Origin: Polyangiaceae bacterium UTPRO1
GTDB taxonomy: Bacteria; Desulfobacterota; Binatia; UTPRO1
DNA length: 64,000 nt
Direction of reading: 5' to 3'
NCBI GenBank assembly: GCA_002050235.1
Contig: MWST01000003.1
Location: 1-64,000, forward strand
Part shown: positions 1 through 15,308 of the stretch, one piece after another
How positions within the stretch are numbered: position 1 is the stretch's first letter
How the letters are laid out: every line of letters begins with the position of its first letter
Translations under genes and position numbers: made by a program
Notes under the pieces: model-generated
Databases searched by the model: none
The model's input: the letters and a program-made list of their open reading frames with translations, nothing else
Told to the model about the DNA's origin: nothing

Positions 1-501
1 GTGCACGAACTCGATCGGGTCCTCGACCGTGATGATGTGCTCGGGGCGGGCGACGTTGATCTTGTCGATGATGGCTGCGAGCGTGGTCGACTTGCCGCTG
101 CCGGTGGGACCGGTCACGAGTACGAGCCCGCGCGGCAGGCCGGCGAGTTCCAGGACCGAGCGCGGCAGGCCGAGCTTTTCGAGGGGCGGGATCTCGTAGG
201 GAATGGCCCGGAAGGCGCCGCCGACGGCGCCCTTCTGGTTGTAGAGGTTGCCGCGGAAGCGGCAGACGCCCTTGGCCGCGAAGGAGAAGTCGAGCTCGCT
301 GTCCTCCTCGAACTTCTTCTTCTGGGCTTCGGTGAGGATGCTGTAGCAGAGCTGCCTCGTGTCGGTCGCCGTGAGCGGCGGGTACGCGAGTGGCCGGAGC
401 TCGCCGTGGACGCGGATCAACGGCGGACTGTCCTGGGTCACGTGGAGATCGGATGCCCCGGCTTCGAGCATCAACTGAAGGAAATCTTGGATGTTCACCA
501 T
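1..501 (-). CDS. pilT: Type IV pilus retraction ATPase PilT (3' end beyond window)
   Basis: Cytoplasmic hexameric ATPase that depolymerises type IV pili for twitching motility. The 167 residues present start [20 protein letters not shown], the usual PilT N-terminal domain. The Walker A motif [10 protein letters not shown] lies at residues 131-140 and the Asp box VEDPIEF at 159-165. The frame runs off the left edge before Walker B, so the C-terminal half is not visible. The start ATG (499-501) has a good ribosome site, GGAGGT, 7 bases upstream. The gene lies 55 bases downstream of pilB on the same strand, so the two probably share a transcript. Identification is by family motifs and is secure. 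Confidence 0.95.
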   Translation of the reverse strand, partial: MVNIQDFLQLMLEAGASDLHVTQDSPPLIRVHGELRPLAYPPLTATDTRQLCYSILTEAQKKKFEEDSELDFSFAAKGVCRFRGNLYNQKGAVGGAFRAIPYEIPPLEKLGLPRSVLELAGLPRGLVLVTGPTGSGKSTTLAAIIDKINVARPEHIITVEDPIEFVH

Positions 502-556
502 CGGGCGTACCTCCGCGCACCCACGCAGGGAGCAAGCGACATGCCGGGGAGGAAGG

Positions 557-2263
<1,707 letters not shown>

Positions 2264-2537
2264 GGTGGTCACGCGCGGAGGCCTCCGCGCGCTCGGGTGG
2301 AGCGTCGCTTCGTGAGTCGCATGCTGGTCGTCGTCGTAAAGGCGCCGAGCGCCGTTCTCAACGGCTACGAGCAGCGGGTGGGACGCCTGCGAAGTCGCCA
2401 TGCACTTCGCAAACGCATCCGCCGCCCTTCGCCTCGTTTCGCCATATCGGCAGGCGCGACGGTTTCCGTGAGCGGCGTTTTGTCGTTGCCTGCGATACGC
2501 ACGCAGGCGTACCGTTCGAGACGAAAGGACGATTCAC

Positions 2538-3128
2538 GTGCCGCGCGCGCCCGCGCTCCTCCTCCTGCTCGTTACCGCCGTGACGGCGGCGCGGGCGGAG
2601 GACGGCCCGCGTGGACCGGCGCGGTGGCTGTTCGAGCGGCCAGGCGACTTCGCCGGGACCGATTCGTTGCCGCGCTTCATGGACCGCTGGAAGCGGAGCC
2701 CGGTCGGCATCTCCCCCGTGGTGACGCTGTTGCCGGCGTCGGCGGAGGACGGCCGCCGCGCCAGGCTTCCGACACTGGCGTTCGTCGCCCGGGTGCAGGG
2801 ACGCGCCGTGGTCTCGTTGACCCGCGTCCAAGCGCGCGCCGACGAAGGCCAGGAAGTGATCCTGCAGCGGACGCTGGTTTCGGATCTGCTCGCAGGGCGG
2901 CGCTTCGCTCTCGCCGTCTATGAAGATCACACGATCAACGATACGACGGCACGCCTCATGGGGGTCGGCGCCCGGCTTGCGTTGCGTCCCGCGGGATGGC
3001 CGTTTCGAGTCGAACTCCTCGGGTCCTGGGGCGCCGAGGCGGGGGGCAGCGCCTATCTTTCGATCACGCGCGTGCTGGCGCCGCCGCCGCTGCCGGCGGC
3101 CGTACGGGCGCCGGGGCGCTCAGAGTGA
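2538..3128 (+). CDS. Secreted protein of unknown function
   Basis: A 196-residue protein that I do not recognise. It has a clear Sec signal peptide (PRAPALLLLLVTAVTAARA, cleavage after about residue 20) followed by a mature domain rich in Arg and aliphatic residues, with beta-like alternation in the C-terminal half. The GTG start at 2538 is supported by an AAAGGA ribosome site at 2524-2529. It is transcribed divergently from pilB, and its 3' end overlaps the 3' end of aroE by 9 bases. No cysteines, lipobox or membrane anchor are seen after the signal, so a periplasmic location is likely. Function unknown. Confidence 0.7.
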   Translation: MPRAPALLLLLVTAVTAARAEDGPRGPARWLFERPGDFAGTDSLPRFMDRWKRSPVGISPVVTLLPASAEDGRRARLPTLAFVARVQGRAVVSLTRVQARADEGQEVILQRTLVSDLLAGRRFALAVYEDHTINDTTARLMGVGARLALRPAGWPFRVELLGSWGAEAGGSAYLSITRVLAPPPLPAAVRAPGRSE

Positions 3129-3991
3129 TCGGATCGCGGCGCGCAGCGCGCGGCGCATCGCCCCGATCGGCGCCGCCGTTCCCGTCCACAGCGCGAAGGC
3201 GAGGGCGCCCTGGTGCAGCAGCATGCCGGTGCCGTCGATCGCTCGCCGGCCGGCGCGGCGCGCTTGCGCGAGGAAGCGCGAAGGCTTTCCGTACATGAGA
3301 TCGCAGCAGAGCACGTCGCGGCGCGTGTCGGCGAAGCGAATGGTCGGGAGCGTGGCGGTCGCGAGGCTCGTCGAGGTGCAGTTCACGATCAGATCCAGGC
3401 GGCCGAGCACCTCGGGGTTCGCGAGCACGCGGAGGTCGGCAGCGTAGACGTCGCGCCGCTTGAGCGTTGCGACGAGATCGACGGCGCGCTTCGGCGTACG
3501 GTTGGCGACGATCAAGAGACGGGCGCCGGTGCGCGTGAAGGCGTGGGCGACGCTCCGCGCCGAGCCGCCGGCACCGATCAGGAGCACGTTCTTGCCGCGG
3601 CCGTCGAAGCGGTGCTCGGCCAGTGACGCGAGCAGTCCGGCACCGTCGGTGTTGTCGCCGACCCATCCTCTGGCGGAGCGGATCAGCGTGTTGGCGGCGC
3701 CGCAGGCGCGGGCGCGCGGCCGCAGCGCGACGCAGAGCCGCGCTGCGGCCTCCTTGTGCGGCACCGTGACGTTCAGTCCCGCGACGCCGGCAGCGAAGAG
3801 TCCTTCCATCGCCGCCGCCAGGTCGCCGGCAGCGACCGGAAAGGGGACGTAGACGCCGCTGCTGCCGGCGGCTGCGAAGGCCGCGTTCTGCATCGCCGGG
3901 GAGAGGCTGTGTGCGACCGGGTCGCCGAGGATGCCGTAGACGCGCGTCGTCCCGCGCACGCCTACCGCCATGCCGCGGCGGCCCGGACCGC

Positions 3992-3995
<4 letters not shown>
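3120..3995 (-). CDS. aroE: Shikimate dehydrogenase (NADP+)
   Basis: Reduces 3-dehydroshikimate to shikimate in chorismate biosynthesis. The 291-residue protein shows the substrate-binding SLSP motif (30-33), catalytic Lys81 in NVTVPHK, Asn102 and Asp117 of the NTL and DNTDG motifs, a Rossmann GAGGSA loop (141-146) and the C-terminal [11 protein letters not shown] motif. Its ATG overlaps the ppdK stop in an ATGA arrangement, and GGAAGAAG lies just upstream, which decides the start. Its 3' end converges on and overlaps the secreted orphan by 9 bases. Last gene of the glyQS-ppdK-aroE run. Confidence 0.95.
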
Positions 3996-6814
<2,819 letters not shown>

Positions 6815-6887
6815 GTCTGGGGACTCCGTTTCGTTCTTGGGCGCGCCGCGCGCGAGGGCGAGTGGGGCGCGCTTTCGTAGGCCCGGC

Positions 6888-8204
6888 TCAGGGCGCGCCG
6901 GCTGCGACGCCCGCGCAGCCGGCGGTTATGCGCGCGCGCAGCTCGTCGACCAGGCGATCGACGGGCATGCGCACCTGCTGCATGGAATCGCGTTCGCGCA
7001 GCGTCACCGTGTCGTTCTGCATGGTCTCGTGATCGACGGTGATGCCGAACGGCGTTCCGATCTCGTCCTGCCGGCGATAGCGCCGGCCGATCGCCCCGGC
7101 CTGGTCGTAGGCGACGGCGAAGTGCTGCTTCAGGAGGTCGCGGATCATGAGCGCCTTCTCGGGCTGGCCGTCCTTCCTCATGAGCGGGAAGACGGCGGCC
7201 TTGACCGGCGCGAGCCGCGGATCGAGCCGCAGCACGACACGGGGCTCGTCCTGCACGATCTCCTCGTCGTAGGCGTCGACGAGGAAGGCGAGCAGCGGTC
7301 GGCCGACGCCGGCCGACGGCTCGATCACGTAGGGGACGAAGCGCTCGCGGTGCTCTTCGTCGAAGAACGAGAGATCCTTGCCGCTCGCTTCGGCGTGCTG
7401 CTTCAAGTCGAAGTCGCCGCGGTTGGCGATGCCCTCGAGCTCCGACCAGCCGAAGGGGAACTCGTACTCGACGTCGGCGCAGCCCTTGGCGTAGTGCGCG
7501 AGCTCGTCGGCGCCGTGCTCCCGAAGACGCAGCCGCGACGGCGCGATGCCGTACTCGAGGTACCACTCGAAGCGCGTCTGCTTCCAGTAGCGGTGCCAGG
7601 ATTCGGCCTCGTTCGGCTTGACGAAGAACTCGATCTCCATCTGCTCGAACTCGCGCGTGCGAAAGAGGAAATTGCCGGGCGTGATCTCGTTACGGAAGGA
7701 CTTGCCGATCTGGCCGATGCCGAAGGGGATCTTCAGCCGCGACGCGTTGAGGACGTTCTGGAAATTGACGAAGATGCCTTGCGCGGTCTCGGGACGCAGG
7801 TAGACGACGCTCGCGGTGTCCTCGACCGGACCCATGAAGGTCTTGAACATCAGGTTGAAGTTGCGGGCCTCGGTGAGCTCGCCGCCGCACTCGGGACACT
7901 TCTCGGCAGTCAATTGATCGGCGCGAAAGCGCTGCTTGCACTGCCTGCAGTCGACGAGCGGGTCGGTGAAGCCCGCGAGGTGTCCCGACGCCTCCCAGAC
8001 GCGCGGGTGCATGAGGATGGCGCTGTCGAGGCCGACCATGTCCTCGCGCGAGGTGATCATGTCGCGCCACCAGGCTTCGGTGATGTTGCGCTTGAGCTCG
8101 ACGCCGAGCGGTCCGTAGTCCCAGCAGCTCCCGAGTCCCCCGTAGATCTCGCTCGACTGGAACACGAAGCCGCGGCGTTTGCAGAGGCTCGCGATCTTCT
8201 CCAT
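6888..8204 (-). CDS. glyQS: Glycyl-tRNA synthetase, dimeric type
   Basis: Class II synthetase that charges tRNA-Gly. The 438 residues begin [20 protein letters not shown] and include the motif-1 region with [12 protein letters not shown], a zinc knuckle (CRQC and CPEC), motif 2 around [12 protein letters not shown] and [19 protein letters not shown], motif 3 in [14 protein letters not shown], and an HGTP anticodon-binding domain. I place the start at ATG 8204 because homology starts there. A GTG at 8270 would add 22 residues but lies within the proposed promoter. There is no strong ribosome site at 8204, so the start is less sure than the product. Confidence 0.95.
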   Translation of the reverse strand: MEKIASLCKRRGFVFQSSEIYGGLGSCWDYGPLGVELKRNITEAWWRDMITSREDMVGLDSAILMHPRVWEASGHLAGFTDPLVDCRQCKQRFRADQLTAEKCPECGGELTEARNFNLMFKTFMGPVEDTASVVYLRPETAQGIFVNFQNVLNASRLKIPFGIGQIGKSFRNEITPGNFLFRTREFEQMEIEFFVKPNEAESWHRYWKQTRFEWYLEYGIAPSRLRLREHGADELAHYAKGCADVEYEFPFGWSELEGIANRGDFDLKQHAEASGKDLSFFDEEHRERFVPYVIEPSAGVGRPLLAFLVDAYDEEIVQDEPRVVLRLDPRLAPVKAAVFPLMRKDGQPEKALMIRDLLKQHFAVAYDQAGAIGRRYRRQDEIGTPFGITVDHETMQNDTVTLRERDSMQQVRMPVDRLVDELRARITAGCAGVAAGAP

Positions 8205-8260
8205 CGTGACGGCGCGTCGGCCGCCGGAGCTGCTGTTGATGGGGGCTGCCAAGAGGCGGG

Positions 8261-8289
8261 TCGATATCACCCCACCCAGGGGGGGTCAA
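8261..8289 (-). promoter_or_regulatory. Possible sigma70-type promoter for glyQS
   Basis: On the minus strand TTGACC (8284-8289) is followed after 17 bases by TATCGA (8261-8266), with GATATC overlapping. The -35 box matches 5 of 6 consensus bases, the -10 box only 3 of 6. The position, about 55 bases before the glyQS ATG, is sensible and argues against the longer GTG start. Weak evidence. Confidence 0.3.
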
Positions 8290-8376
8290 TTTGATCGCCG
8301 CCGTACGGTCTCCGGCCGTGCTCGCAGCCGCGATGGCTGGCCGCCCCGGTCCACGTCGTCCGCCGCGGCGCGAGCC

Positions 8377-9153
8377 TCAGCCGAGCGCTTCGAGGAGCTT
8401 CTCCGATACGAGCGGCGCCGAGAGGTTGGCTGCAAAGAAACACCGCACCAGTGTCCGGGCCTCGGCGGCCATGCTCGGGGCGAGGCGGAACCGGTCGCCG
8501 GCGCCAGCGGTGAACTGCGCGCGCTGAAAGGCGATCAGCCGTTCCAGCACCGGCGGCGACGCCTGGTAGGCGCGCCCGTCGCCCCGGCAGCGGCCGCAGA
8601 GTACGCCTCCTCGCGCCGGGTGCACGTACATGGCGATGTTCGCCCCGGCGGCCGTACCGCAGCGCCGGCAGCGGTCGAGCGCGGGCTCGTATCCGGTCAG
8701 CCGCAAGAGATGCAGCTCGAAGGCGCGCAGCATGCCGGGCTCGGCGTCGTCGAGCTCGAGGAGTGCGATTGCGTCGCGCACGAGCTCGTAGGTCTCCGGC
8801 CCGGCTTCGTGCTCGCGCACCATGCGATCGGTGAGCTCGAGCACGTAGCTTCCGTAGGCGAACTTCACCAGGTCGCGGGCGATGGCGATCGGGGCGTCGC
8901 GGAGCACGCAGGCATTCACGAACGCCAGATCGCGGTGCGGTCGCAGGAGGAGTGTGACGTCGACGTGCGTGAAAGGCTCGAGCACATTGACGAAGCGGCG
9001 CTTCGACCGCTGTGCGCCCTTGGCGACGCCCGTGACCTTGCCGCGGTCGCGGGTGAGGAAGGTCACGATCTTGTCGGACTCGCCGAAGGCTCGAGTCCGG
9101 ACCACCACCGCCGGAGTCACTACTTCCTCGGCGGGGATCATGGAGCCGGGCAC
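8377..9153 (-). CDS. recO: DNA repair protein RecO
   Basis: RecO loads RecA on SSB-coated single-stranded DNA together with RecR/RecF. The 258-residue product has the N-terminal OB fold (VVVRTRAFGESDKIVTFLTR, then GKVTGVAKGAQRSK) and the zinc-finger region with CRRC at the first pair and CGRC at the second. It ends in the usual helical C-terminus. Two starts are possible: GTG 9153 with AGAGG only 3 bases away, or ATG 9141, four codons later. Both fit the family. It is encoded alone, divergent from grpE. Confidence 0.92.
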   Translation of the reverse strand: MPGSMIPAEEVVTPAVVVRTRAFGESDKIVTFLTRDRGKVTGVAKGAQRSKRRFVNVLEPFTHVDVTLLLRPHRDLAFVNACVLRDAPIAIARDLVKFAYGSYVLELTDRMVREHEAGPETYELVRDAIALLELDDAEPGMLRAFELHLLRLTGYEPALDRCRRCGTAAGANIAMYVHPARGGVLCGRCRGDGRAYQASPPVLERLIAFQRAQFTAGAGDRFRLAPSMAAEARTLVRCFFAANLSAPLVSEKLLEALG

Positions 9154-9205
9154 GAGCCTCTAGTAACCGGCAACGCCCGGGCCGGCAAATCTGGCAGCGG
9201 CTTGG

Positions 9206-9234
9206 TTGACAGGCGGTGATTCGGTCTTAGGTTC
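9206..9234 (+). promoter_or_regulatory. Possible -35/-10 promoter upstream of grpE
   Basis: A perfect TTGACA lies at 9206-9211, about 80 bases before the grpE start and divergent from recO. The -10 region 16-17 bases on reads TAGGTT/AGGTTC and is poor. No CIRCE inverted repeat (TTAGCACTC half-sites) is visible, so HrcA control is not indicated. The -35 box is the main evidence. Confidence 0.35.
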
Positions 9235-9290
9235 GCGCGGGTCTTCAGGATTTTCGCAACGAATCCAACCGGAAGGGAGCAGCTCAAGGG

Positions 9291-9878
9291 ATGTCGGACG
9301 AGGACGCGACGCGCCCGAAAACCGCCACGGCGCCTGCCGACAACGGTATCGACGCATCCGCGAGCACCGATGCGGCAGAAAGTGAACGCCTACGAGCCGA
9401 GCTGGCCGAGATCAAAGACCGTTGGCTGCGGGCCCAGGCCGATCTCGAGAACTTCAAGCGCCGAGCCGCGCGCGAGAAGCAAGACGCACTGCGCTTCGGA
9501 TCCGAGAGCCTGCTGAAGGATCTCCTCCCCGTGATCGACAACCTGCACCGCGCGCTCGAGCATGCCGAGAGCAGCGATCCCATCGCCACCGGCGTCCAGA
9601 TGGTGCTCCGGGGGTTCGACGAGGTCTTCGAACGCCACGGGGCGAAAGTGGTGCCGGCGCGCGGCGCACCGTTCGATCCGAATTTTCACGAGGCGATCAG
9701 TCACGTCGAGAGTGAGCACCCGCCGAACACGGTGATCGACGAGCATCGGCGCGGCTACGTGCTGCACGAGCGTCTGCTGCGGCCGGCGCTCGTCACGGTC
9801 GGCAAAGGCCCGGCGCGTTCCGACGCCGTTGCCCCCGAGCGGAGCGAAAAAGTTGCGAAGGACGCAGAAGATGCTTAA
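9291..9878 (+). CDS. grpE: Nucleotide exchange factor GrpE
   Basis: Exchanges ADP for ATP on DnaK. The 195-residue protein has an acidic, disordered N-terminus (1-30), a long dimerising coiled coil (about 31-85, with RWLRAQADLENFKRRAAREK), and the C-terminal beta domain (FDPNFHEAISHV, GYVLHERLLRPALVTV). The ATG at 9291 is preceded by GGAAGGGAG at 9271-9279 and AAGGG immediately before it. It opens a chaperone cluster with dnaK (28-base gap) and dnaJ. Confidence 0.95.
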   Translation: MSDEDATRPKTATAPADNGIDASASTDAAESERLRAELAEIKDRWLRAQADLENFKRRAAREKQDALRFGSESLLKDLLPVIDNLHRALEHAESSDPIATGVQMVLRGFDEVFERHGAKVVPARGAPFDPNFHEAISHVESEHPPNTVIDEHRRGYVLHERLLRPALVTVGKGPARSDAVAPERSEKVAKDAEDA

Positions 9879-9905
9879 CGAACGCCGCACAAAGGAGCCA
9901 CGGTA

Positions 9906-11822
<1,917 letters not shown>

Positions 11823-11923
11823 GCGGCTCGACCGTGGCAGGAGCGCATGCAGGCTCGTGGTCGCGACGGCGACACGGGCCCGTGCGCGTCGATCGATCAA
11901 TGGTAGGTCCGACCCGCTTTCGC

Positions 11924-11940
11924 TATAACGCCTGCTGATG
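11924..11940 (+). promoter_or_regulatory. -10-like TATAAC abutting the dnaJ start
   Basis: TATAAC (11924-11929) lies 9 bases before the dnaJ ATG (11938), and no Shine-Dalgarno sequence is present between them. If used as a -10 element it would start transcription at or within a base or two of the ATG, giving a leaderless message. The -35 position (TGGTAG region) is poor. Confidence 0.3.
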
Positions 11941-13053
11941 CCCCCCGCACGACGCGATTTCTACGAGGTGCTCGAGGTCTCCCGGGACGCGAGCGACGAG
12001 GACATCAAGCGCGCCTATCGCAAGCAGGCGCTCAAGTACCATCCCGATCGTAATCCGGGCGACAAAGAGGCCGAGGAGCGCTTCAAAGAGTGTTCGGCCG
12101 CGTACCAGATCCTCTCCGATGGCGAGAAGCGCGCACAGTACGATCGCTTCGGCGCCGCCGCCTTCGAGGGACCGGGCGGTGGTTTCGACTTCGGCGCCGG
12201 CTTCGAAGACATCTTCAGCGGCATCTTCGGCGATTTCTTCGGGCAAGGACGCGGCAACGGCCGTAGTCGGAGCCGGGCGCGCCGCGGTGACGATCTCCGC
12301 TACAATCTCGATCTGACCTTCGAGGAAGCCGCGTTCGGTTGCGAGAAGCCGATAACCGTGCCGCGCATGACTACGTGCGACACGTGCGACGGCCAGGGCG
12401 CCAAGCCCGGCACCAAGCCCAAGACCTGCCAGGCGTGCCGCGGCTCGGGACAGATGCGCTTCCAGCAGGGCTTCTTCAGCATCGCCAAGACCTGCGGCTC
12501 GTGTGGCGGACAAGGCAGCACCATCAGCGAACCGTGCCCGAAGTGTCAGGGGCAGGGCGTGGTGCGCCGGACGCAGAACCTGAGCGTCAAGATTCCCGCT
12601 GGTGTCGATACGGGCTCGCGGCTGAAGCTCCGCGGTGAAGGCGAGGCGGGCGGCGGCGGCGGCCCGTCGGGCGACCTCTACGTCGTCATTCGCGTCCGTG
12701 AGCATGCCCTTTTCCGCCGCGAGGACAGCGACGTCATCTGCGACATTCCGCTCAGCTTCCCGCAAGCCGCGCTCGGTGCCGACATCGAGGTTCCGACGAT
12801 CGAAGGCAAGCACAAGATGCGCATCCCGCCGGGAACGCAGTCGGGAGCCCTCTTCCGCTTGAAGGGGAAGGGGATCGCCGACCTGCGCGGCTACGGGCGC
12901 GGCGACCACGTCGTCCACGTCGTGGTCGAGACGCCGCGCAAGCTCACCAAGCGCCAACGGGAGCTGCTCGAGGAGTTCGCGAAGAGCTCGGGACAGGAGG
13001 TGCATCCGATGTCGCGCGGGTTCTTCGACAAAGTAAAGGAGATGTTCGGGTGA
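11938..13053 (+). CDS. dnaJ: Chaperone DnaJ (Hsp40, type I)
   Basis: Co-chaperone that stimulates the DnaK ATPase. The 371 residues have a J domain with HPD in [10 protein letters not shown], a Gly/Phe-rich segment (about 75-105), and four zinc-binding CxxCxGxG repeats ([32 protein letters not shown]). The C-terminal substrate domains begin around [18 protein letters not shown]. No ribosome site precedes the ATG; a TATAAC box lies just upstream. A 115-base gap separates it from dnaK, so it may have its own promoter. It is immediately followed by thiL. Confidence 0.97.
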   Translation: MPPARRDFYEVLEVSRDASDEDIKRAYRKQALKYHPDRNPGDKEAEERFKECSAAYQILSDGEKRAQYDRFGAAAFEGPGGGFDFGAGFEDIFSGIFGDFFGQGRGNGRSRSRARRGDDLRYNLDLTFEEAAFGCEKPITVPRMTTCDTCDGQGAKPGTKPKTCQACRGSGQMRFQQGFFSIAKTCGSCGGQGSTISEPCPKCQGQGVVRRTQNLSVKIPAGVDTGSRLKLRGEGEAGGGGGPSGDLYVVIRVREHALFRREDSDVICDIPLSFPQAALGADIEVPTIEGKHKMRIPPGTQSGALFRLKGKGIADLRGYGRGDHVVHVVVETPRKLTKRQRELLEEFAKSSGQEVHPMSRGFFDKVKEMFG

Positions 13054-14037
13054 GTGGGGCGCTCGCGTCTCCATGATCGCGGAGAGCTCGCGCTGCTAGA
13101 AGAGATCCGGCGCCTCGTCTCGGCGTGCGGCCCCGTGGCGGTGGGGCCGGGGGACGATGCGGCGGTGGTGTCGAGGTCGCCGTACCCGCTCTTGCTCACG
13201 AACGATGCGCTCGTGGAGGGAGTGCATTTTCGCCGGCACTGGCTGAGCCCGCGCGAGCTCGGACGGCGGGCATTCCATGTTGCGGCGAGCGATATCGCGG
13301 CGATGGGAGGGCGAGCGCGGGCGGTCCTGCTCGCGATCGCGGCGCCGTCGACGTGGCCGGTCGCCGAGTTGCGCGGCGTCGTCCGCGGCGTCCATGATGC
13401 CGCCCGGCGTGCGGGAGCGGCGCTCGCCGGCGGCAACCTCGCGAGCGCCCGCGAGATCGTGCTTACGGTTAGCGTCCTCGGAGATGCGCCGACGCGGCCG
13501 GAGCTGCGCAGCGGGGCGCGCGTCGGCGACGACGTCTGGGTGACGGGAACGCTCGGAGGCGCGGCGTTGGGGTTGCGCCTCCTGTTGGGTGCTCGTAGTC
13601 TTTCCGGCGGTGAGAGCGCACGACGGTTGTGGCGTCGGCCGGTCGCGCGCCTGCAGACTGGAGCAGCGCTCGCGGCGGCCGGCATTCCCACGGCGATGAT
13701 GGACGTCAGCGACGGCCTGCTCATCGATGCCGCACGCCTCGCGCGCGCGAGCGCTCGACGCGTCCTGATCGAGGCGGACCGTCTCCCGCTCGCTCCTTGC
13801 CTGCGCGGGATCGCGCTCGGAGAAGCGCGGATGCTGGCACTCGGCGGCGGCGAGGACTACGAGCTTCTCTTCACGGCGCCGCCTCGCAAGCGCGCTCGTC
13901 TCGAGCGCAGACGGCTCGGTGTCAGGGTGACGCGCATCGGTACGGTCGCTGCCGGCCGCGGCGTGGCGATCGTCGATGCCGCCGGGCATCCGCTCGCGCT
14001 CCCGCGCCGCGCCGGGCACGAGCACTTTCGGCCGTGA
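13054..14037 (+). CDS. thiL: Thiamine-monophosphate kinase
   Basis: Phosphorylates thiamine monophosphate to thiamine pyrophosphate, the last step of TPP synthesis. The 327 residues show the ThiL/PurM fold motifs: GPGDDAAVV (ATP/Mg loop), TNDALVEGVHFRRHW, AASDIAAMGG, the central GDDVWVTGTLGGAALGL, MDVSDGLLIDAARLA and GGGEDYELLF. The GTG start lies directly after the dnaJ stop, with AAGGAG 13 bases upstream inside dnaJ, which implies translational coupling. The other thiamine genes (thiSGE) are 12 kb away on the minus strand. Confidence 0.95.
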   Translation: MGRSRLHDRGELALLEEIRRLVSACGPVAVGPGDDAAVVSRSPYPLLLTNDALVEGVHFRRHWLSPRELGRRAFHVAASDIAAMGGRARAVLLAIAAPSTWPVAELRGVVRGVHDAARRAGAALAGGNLASAREIVLTVSVLGDAPTRPELRSGARVGDDVWVTGTLGGAALGLRLLLGARSLSGGESARRLWRRPVARLQTGAALAAAGIPTAMMDVSDGLLIDAARLARASARRVLIEADRLPLAPCLRGIALGEARMLALGGGEDYELLFTAPPRKRARLERRRLGVRVTRIGTVAAGRGVAIVDAAGHPLALPRRAGHEHFRP

Positions 14038-15308
14038 GCGACCGGCTCGTCGCTCTCCTGCCGCCGTCGGAGTGGCCGGTCCTCCTACCGCTGGCTCTCG
14101 CTCTCATCGTCTGGACGTTTCTGGCGGGTGCCGAGGCGACGCTCGCCGCGGCACGTGACGTGGCGCGCACCGCAGCCGGTCCGCGGCAGCTCGGCGAGCT
14201 CTTCTACGAGCTCCTGCGCCATCCGCGACGCCTCGTCATCTCGCTGGCGCTCGGCCGCGAGCTCGCGCTGGCGACGGCGGCGGTGCTGGGCGCCCACGTC
14301 GGCTACCGCCACGCCGGACTCGGCGGCGGTGTCGCAGCGGTGGCGGCGATGGTGGTCGCAGTGCTCGTGTTGCGCGGTGCTGCCGCGGGTATCGCCAAGC
14401 GGCGCCTGGCGCGCGATCGCGGTTCGATCGGCCCGGCGCTCGGCTGGACGCTGGCGCCGCTGCGCGGCCTCGCGGCGTTGCTGAAGACGGTGGGTCGCGC
14501 CCTCGCGCACGGCTTCCTCGGCGAAGCGCCGTCCGGAGACAACATCTTCGCGCCCGAGGAGATGGCCGCGCTCAGCCGCGAGAGCGAGTCGGAGCTGATC
14601 GACGCCGAGCGCGCGCTCGTTGCCAAGGCGGTGAAGTTCGGCGAGCGCTCGGTCCGCCACGTGCTCACGCCCCGATGCGACATCGTTTCGGTGCCGGTCG
14701 ACATCGGCGCCGCCGACCTCCTCGCGGTGATACGCGAGTCGGGCTGTTCGCGGCTCCCGGTGTATCGCGGCGAAAAGGAGGACATCGTCGGCTTCCTCTA
14801 CGCCAAGGACGTGCTCGGTGTACCGCTGGGGGCCGACGGCATCGGACCGCTTCTGCGCCAGCCGTACGTGGTGCAGGCGGCGAAGCCCGTCGGCGAGCTC
14901 TTTCGCGAGTTTCGCGCCCGCAAGGTGCACATCGCCCTCGTGCTGGACGAGTACGGCAGTCTCGTCGGCCTGGTCACCATGGAGGATCTACTCGAGGAGA
15001 TCTTCGGCGAGATGCGCGACGAGCTCGACGAGGACGAGGAGCCGGCGATAACGCGGCGGGGCGCGGGGACGTTCATCGTCAGCGGCCGGGTCTCGGTGGA
15101 GGAGTTGAACGCTCGCTTGAAGCTCGCCCTGCCGCCATCGGAGAGCGGTACTACGATCGCGGGCCTGTTGATGGACCGCGCCGGACGGGTGCCGCTGGCC
15201 GGCGAGTCGCTCGACCTGGACGGGTGTCGCTTGACGGTCGAGGAGCTCGACGGGTCGGCCGTCGCACTGGTGCGTGTGGAGCTGTGGTCGTCGTCCTCCT
15301 CGCGATAG
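14034..15308 (+). CDS. CNNM/HlyC-CorC family membrane protein (first of tandem pair)
   Basis: Inner-membrane protein of the CNNM/CorC family, which includes proteins implicated in Mg2+/Co2+ efflux or homeostasis; 'hemolysin' in old names is misleading. The 424 residues have an N-terminal DUF21 domain with about three hydrophobic segments (18-130), a CBS pair (RHVLTPRCDIVSV to LVTMEDLLEEIFGE) and a C-terminal CorC/HlyC domain (GTFIVSGRVSVEELNARL to VEELDGSAVALVRVEL). The GTG start overlaps the thiL stop as GTGA. Substrate not determinable from sequence. Confidence 0.88.
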   Translation: MSDRLVALLPPSEWPVLLPLALALIVWTFLAGAEATLAAARDVARTAAGPRQLGELFYELLRHPRRLVISLALGRELALATAAVLGAHVGYRHAGLGGGVAAVAAMVVAVLVLRGAAAGIAKRRLARDRGSIGPALGWTLAPLRGLAALLKTVGRALAHGFLGEAPSGDNIFAPEEMAALSRESESELIDAERALVAKAVKFGERSVRHVLTPRCDIVSVPVDIGAADLLAVIRESGCSRLPVYRGEKEDIVGFLYAKDVLGVPLGADGIGPLLRQPYVVQAAKPVGELFREFRARKVHIALVLDEYGSLVGLVTMEDLLEEIFGEMRDELDEDEEPAITRRGAGTFIVSGRVSVEELNARLKLALPPSESGTTIAGLLMDRAGRVPLAGESLDLDGCRLTVEELDGSAVALVRVELWSSSSSR

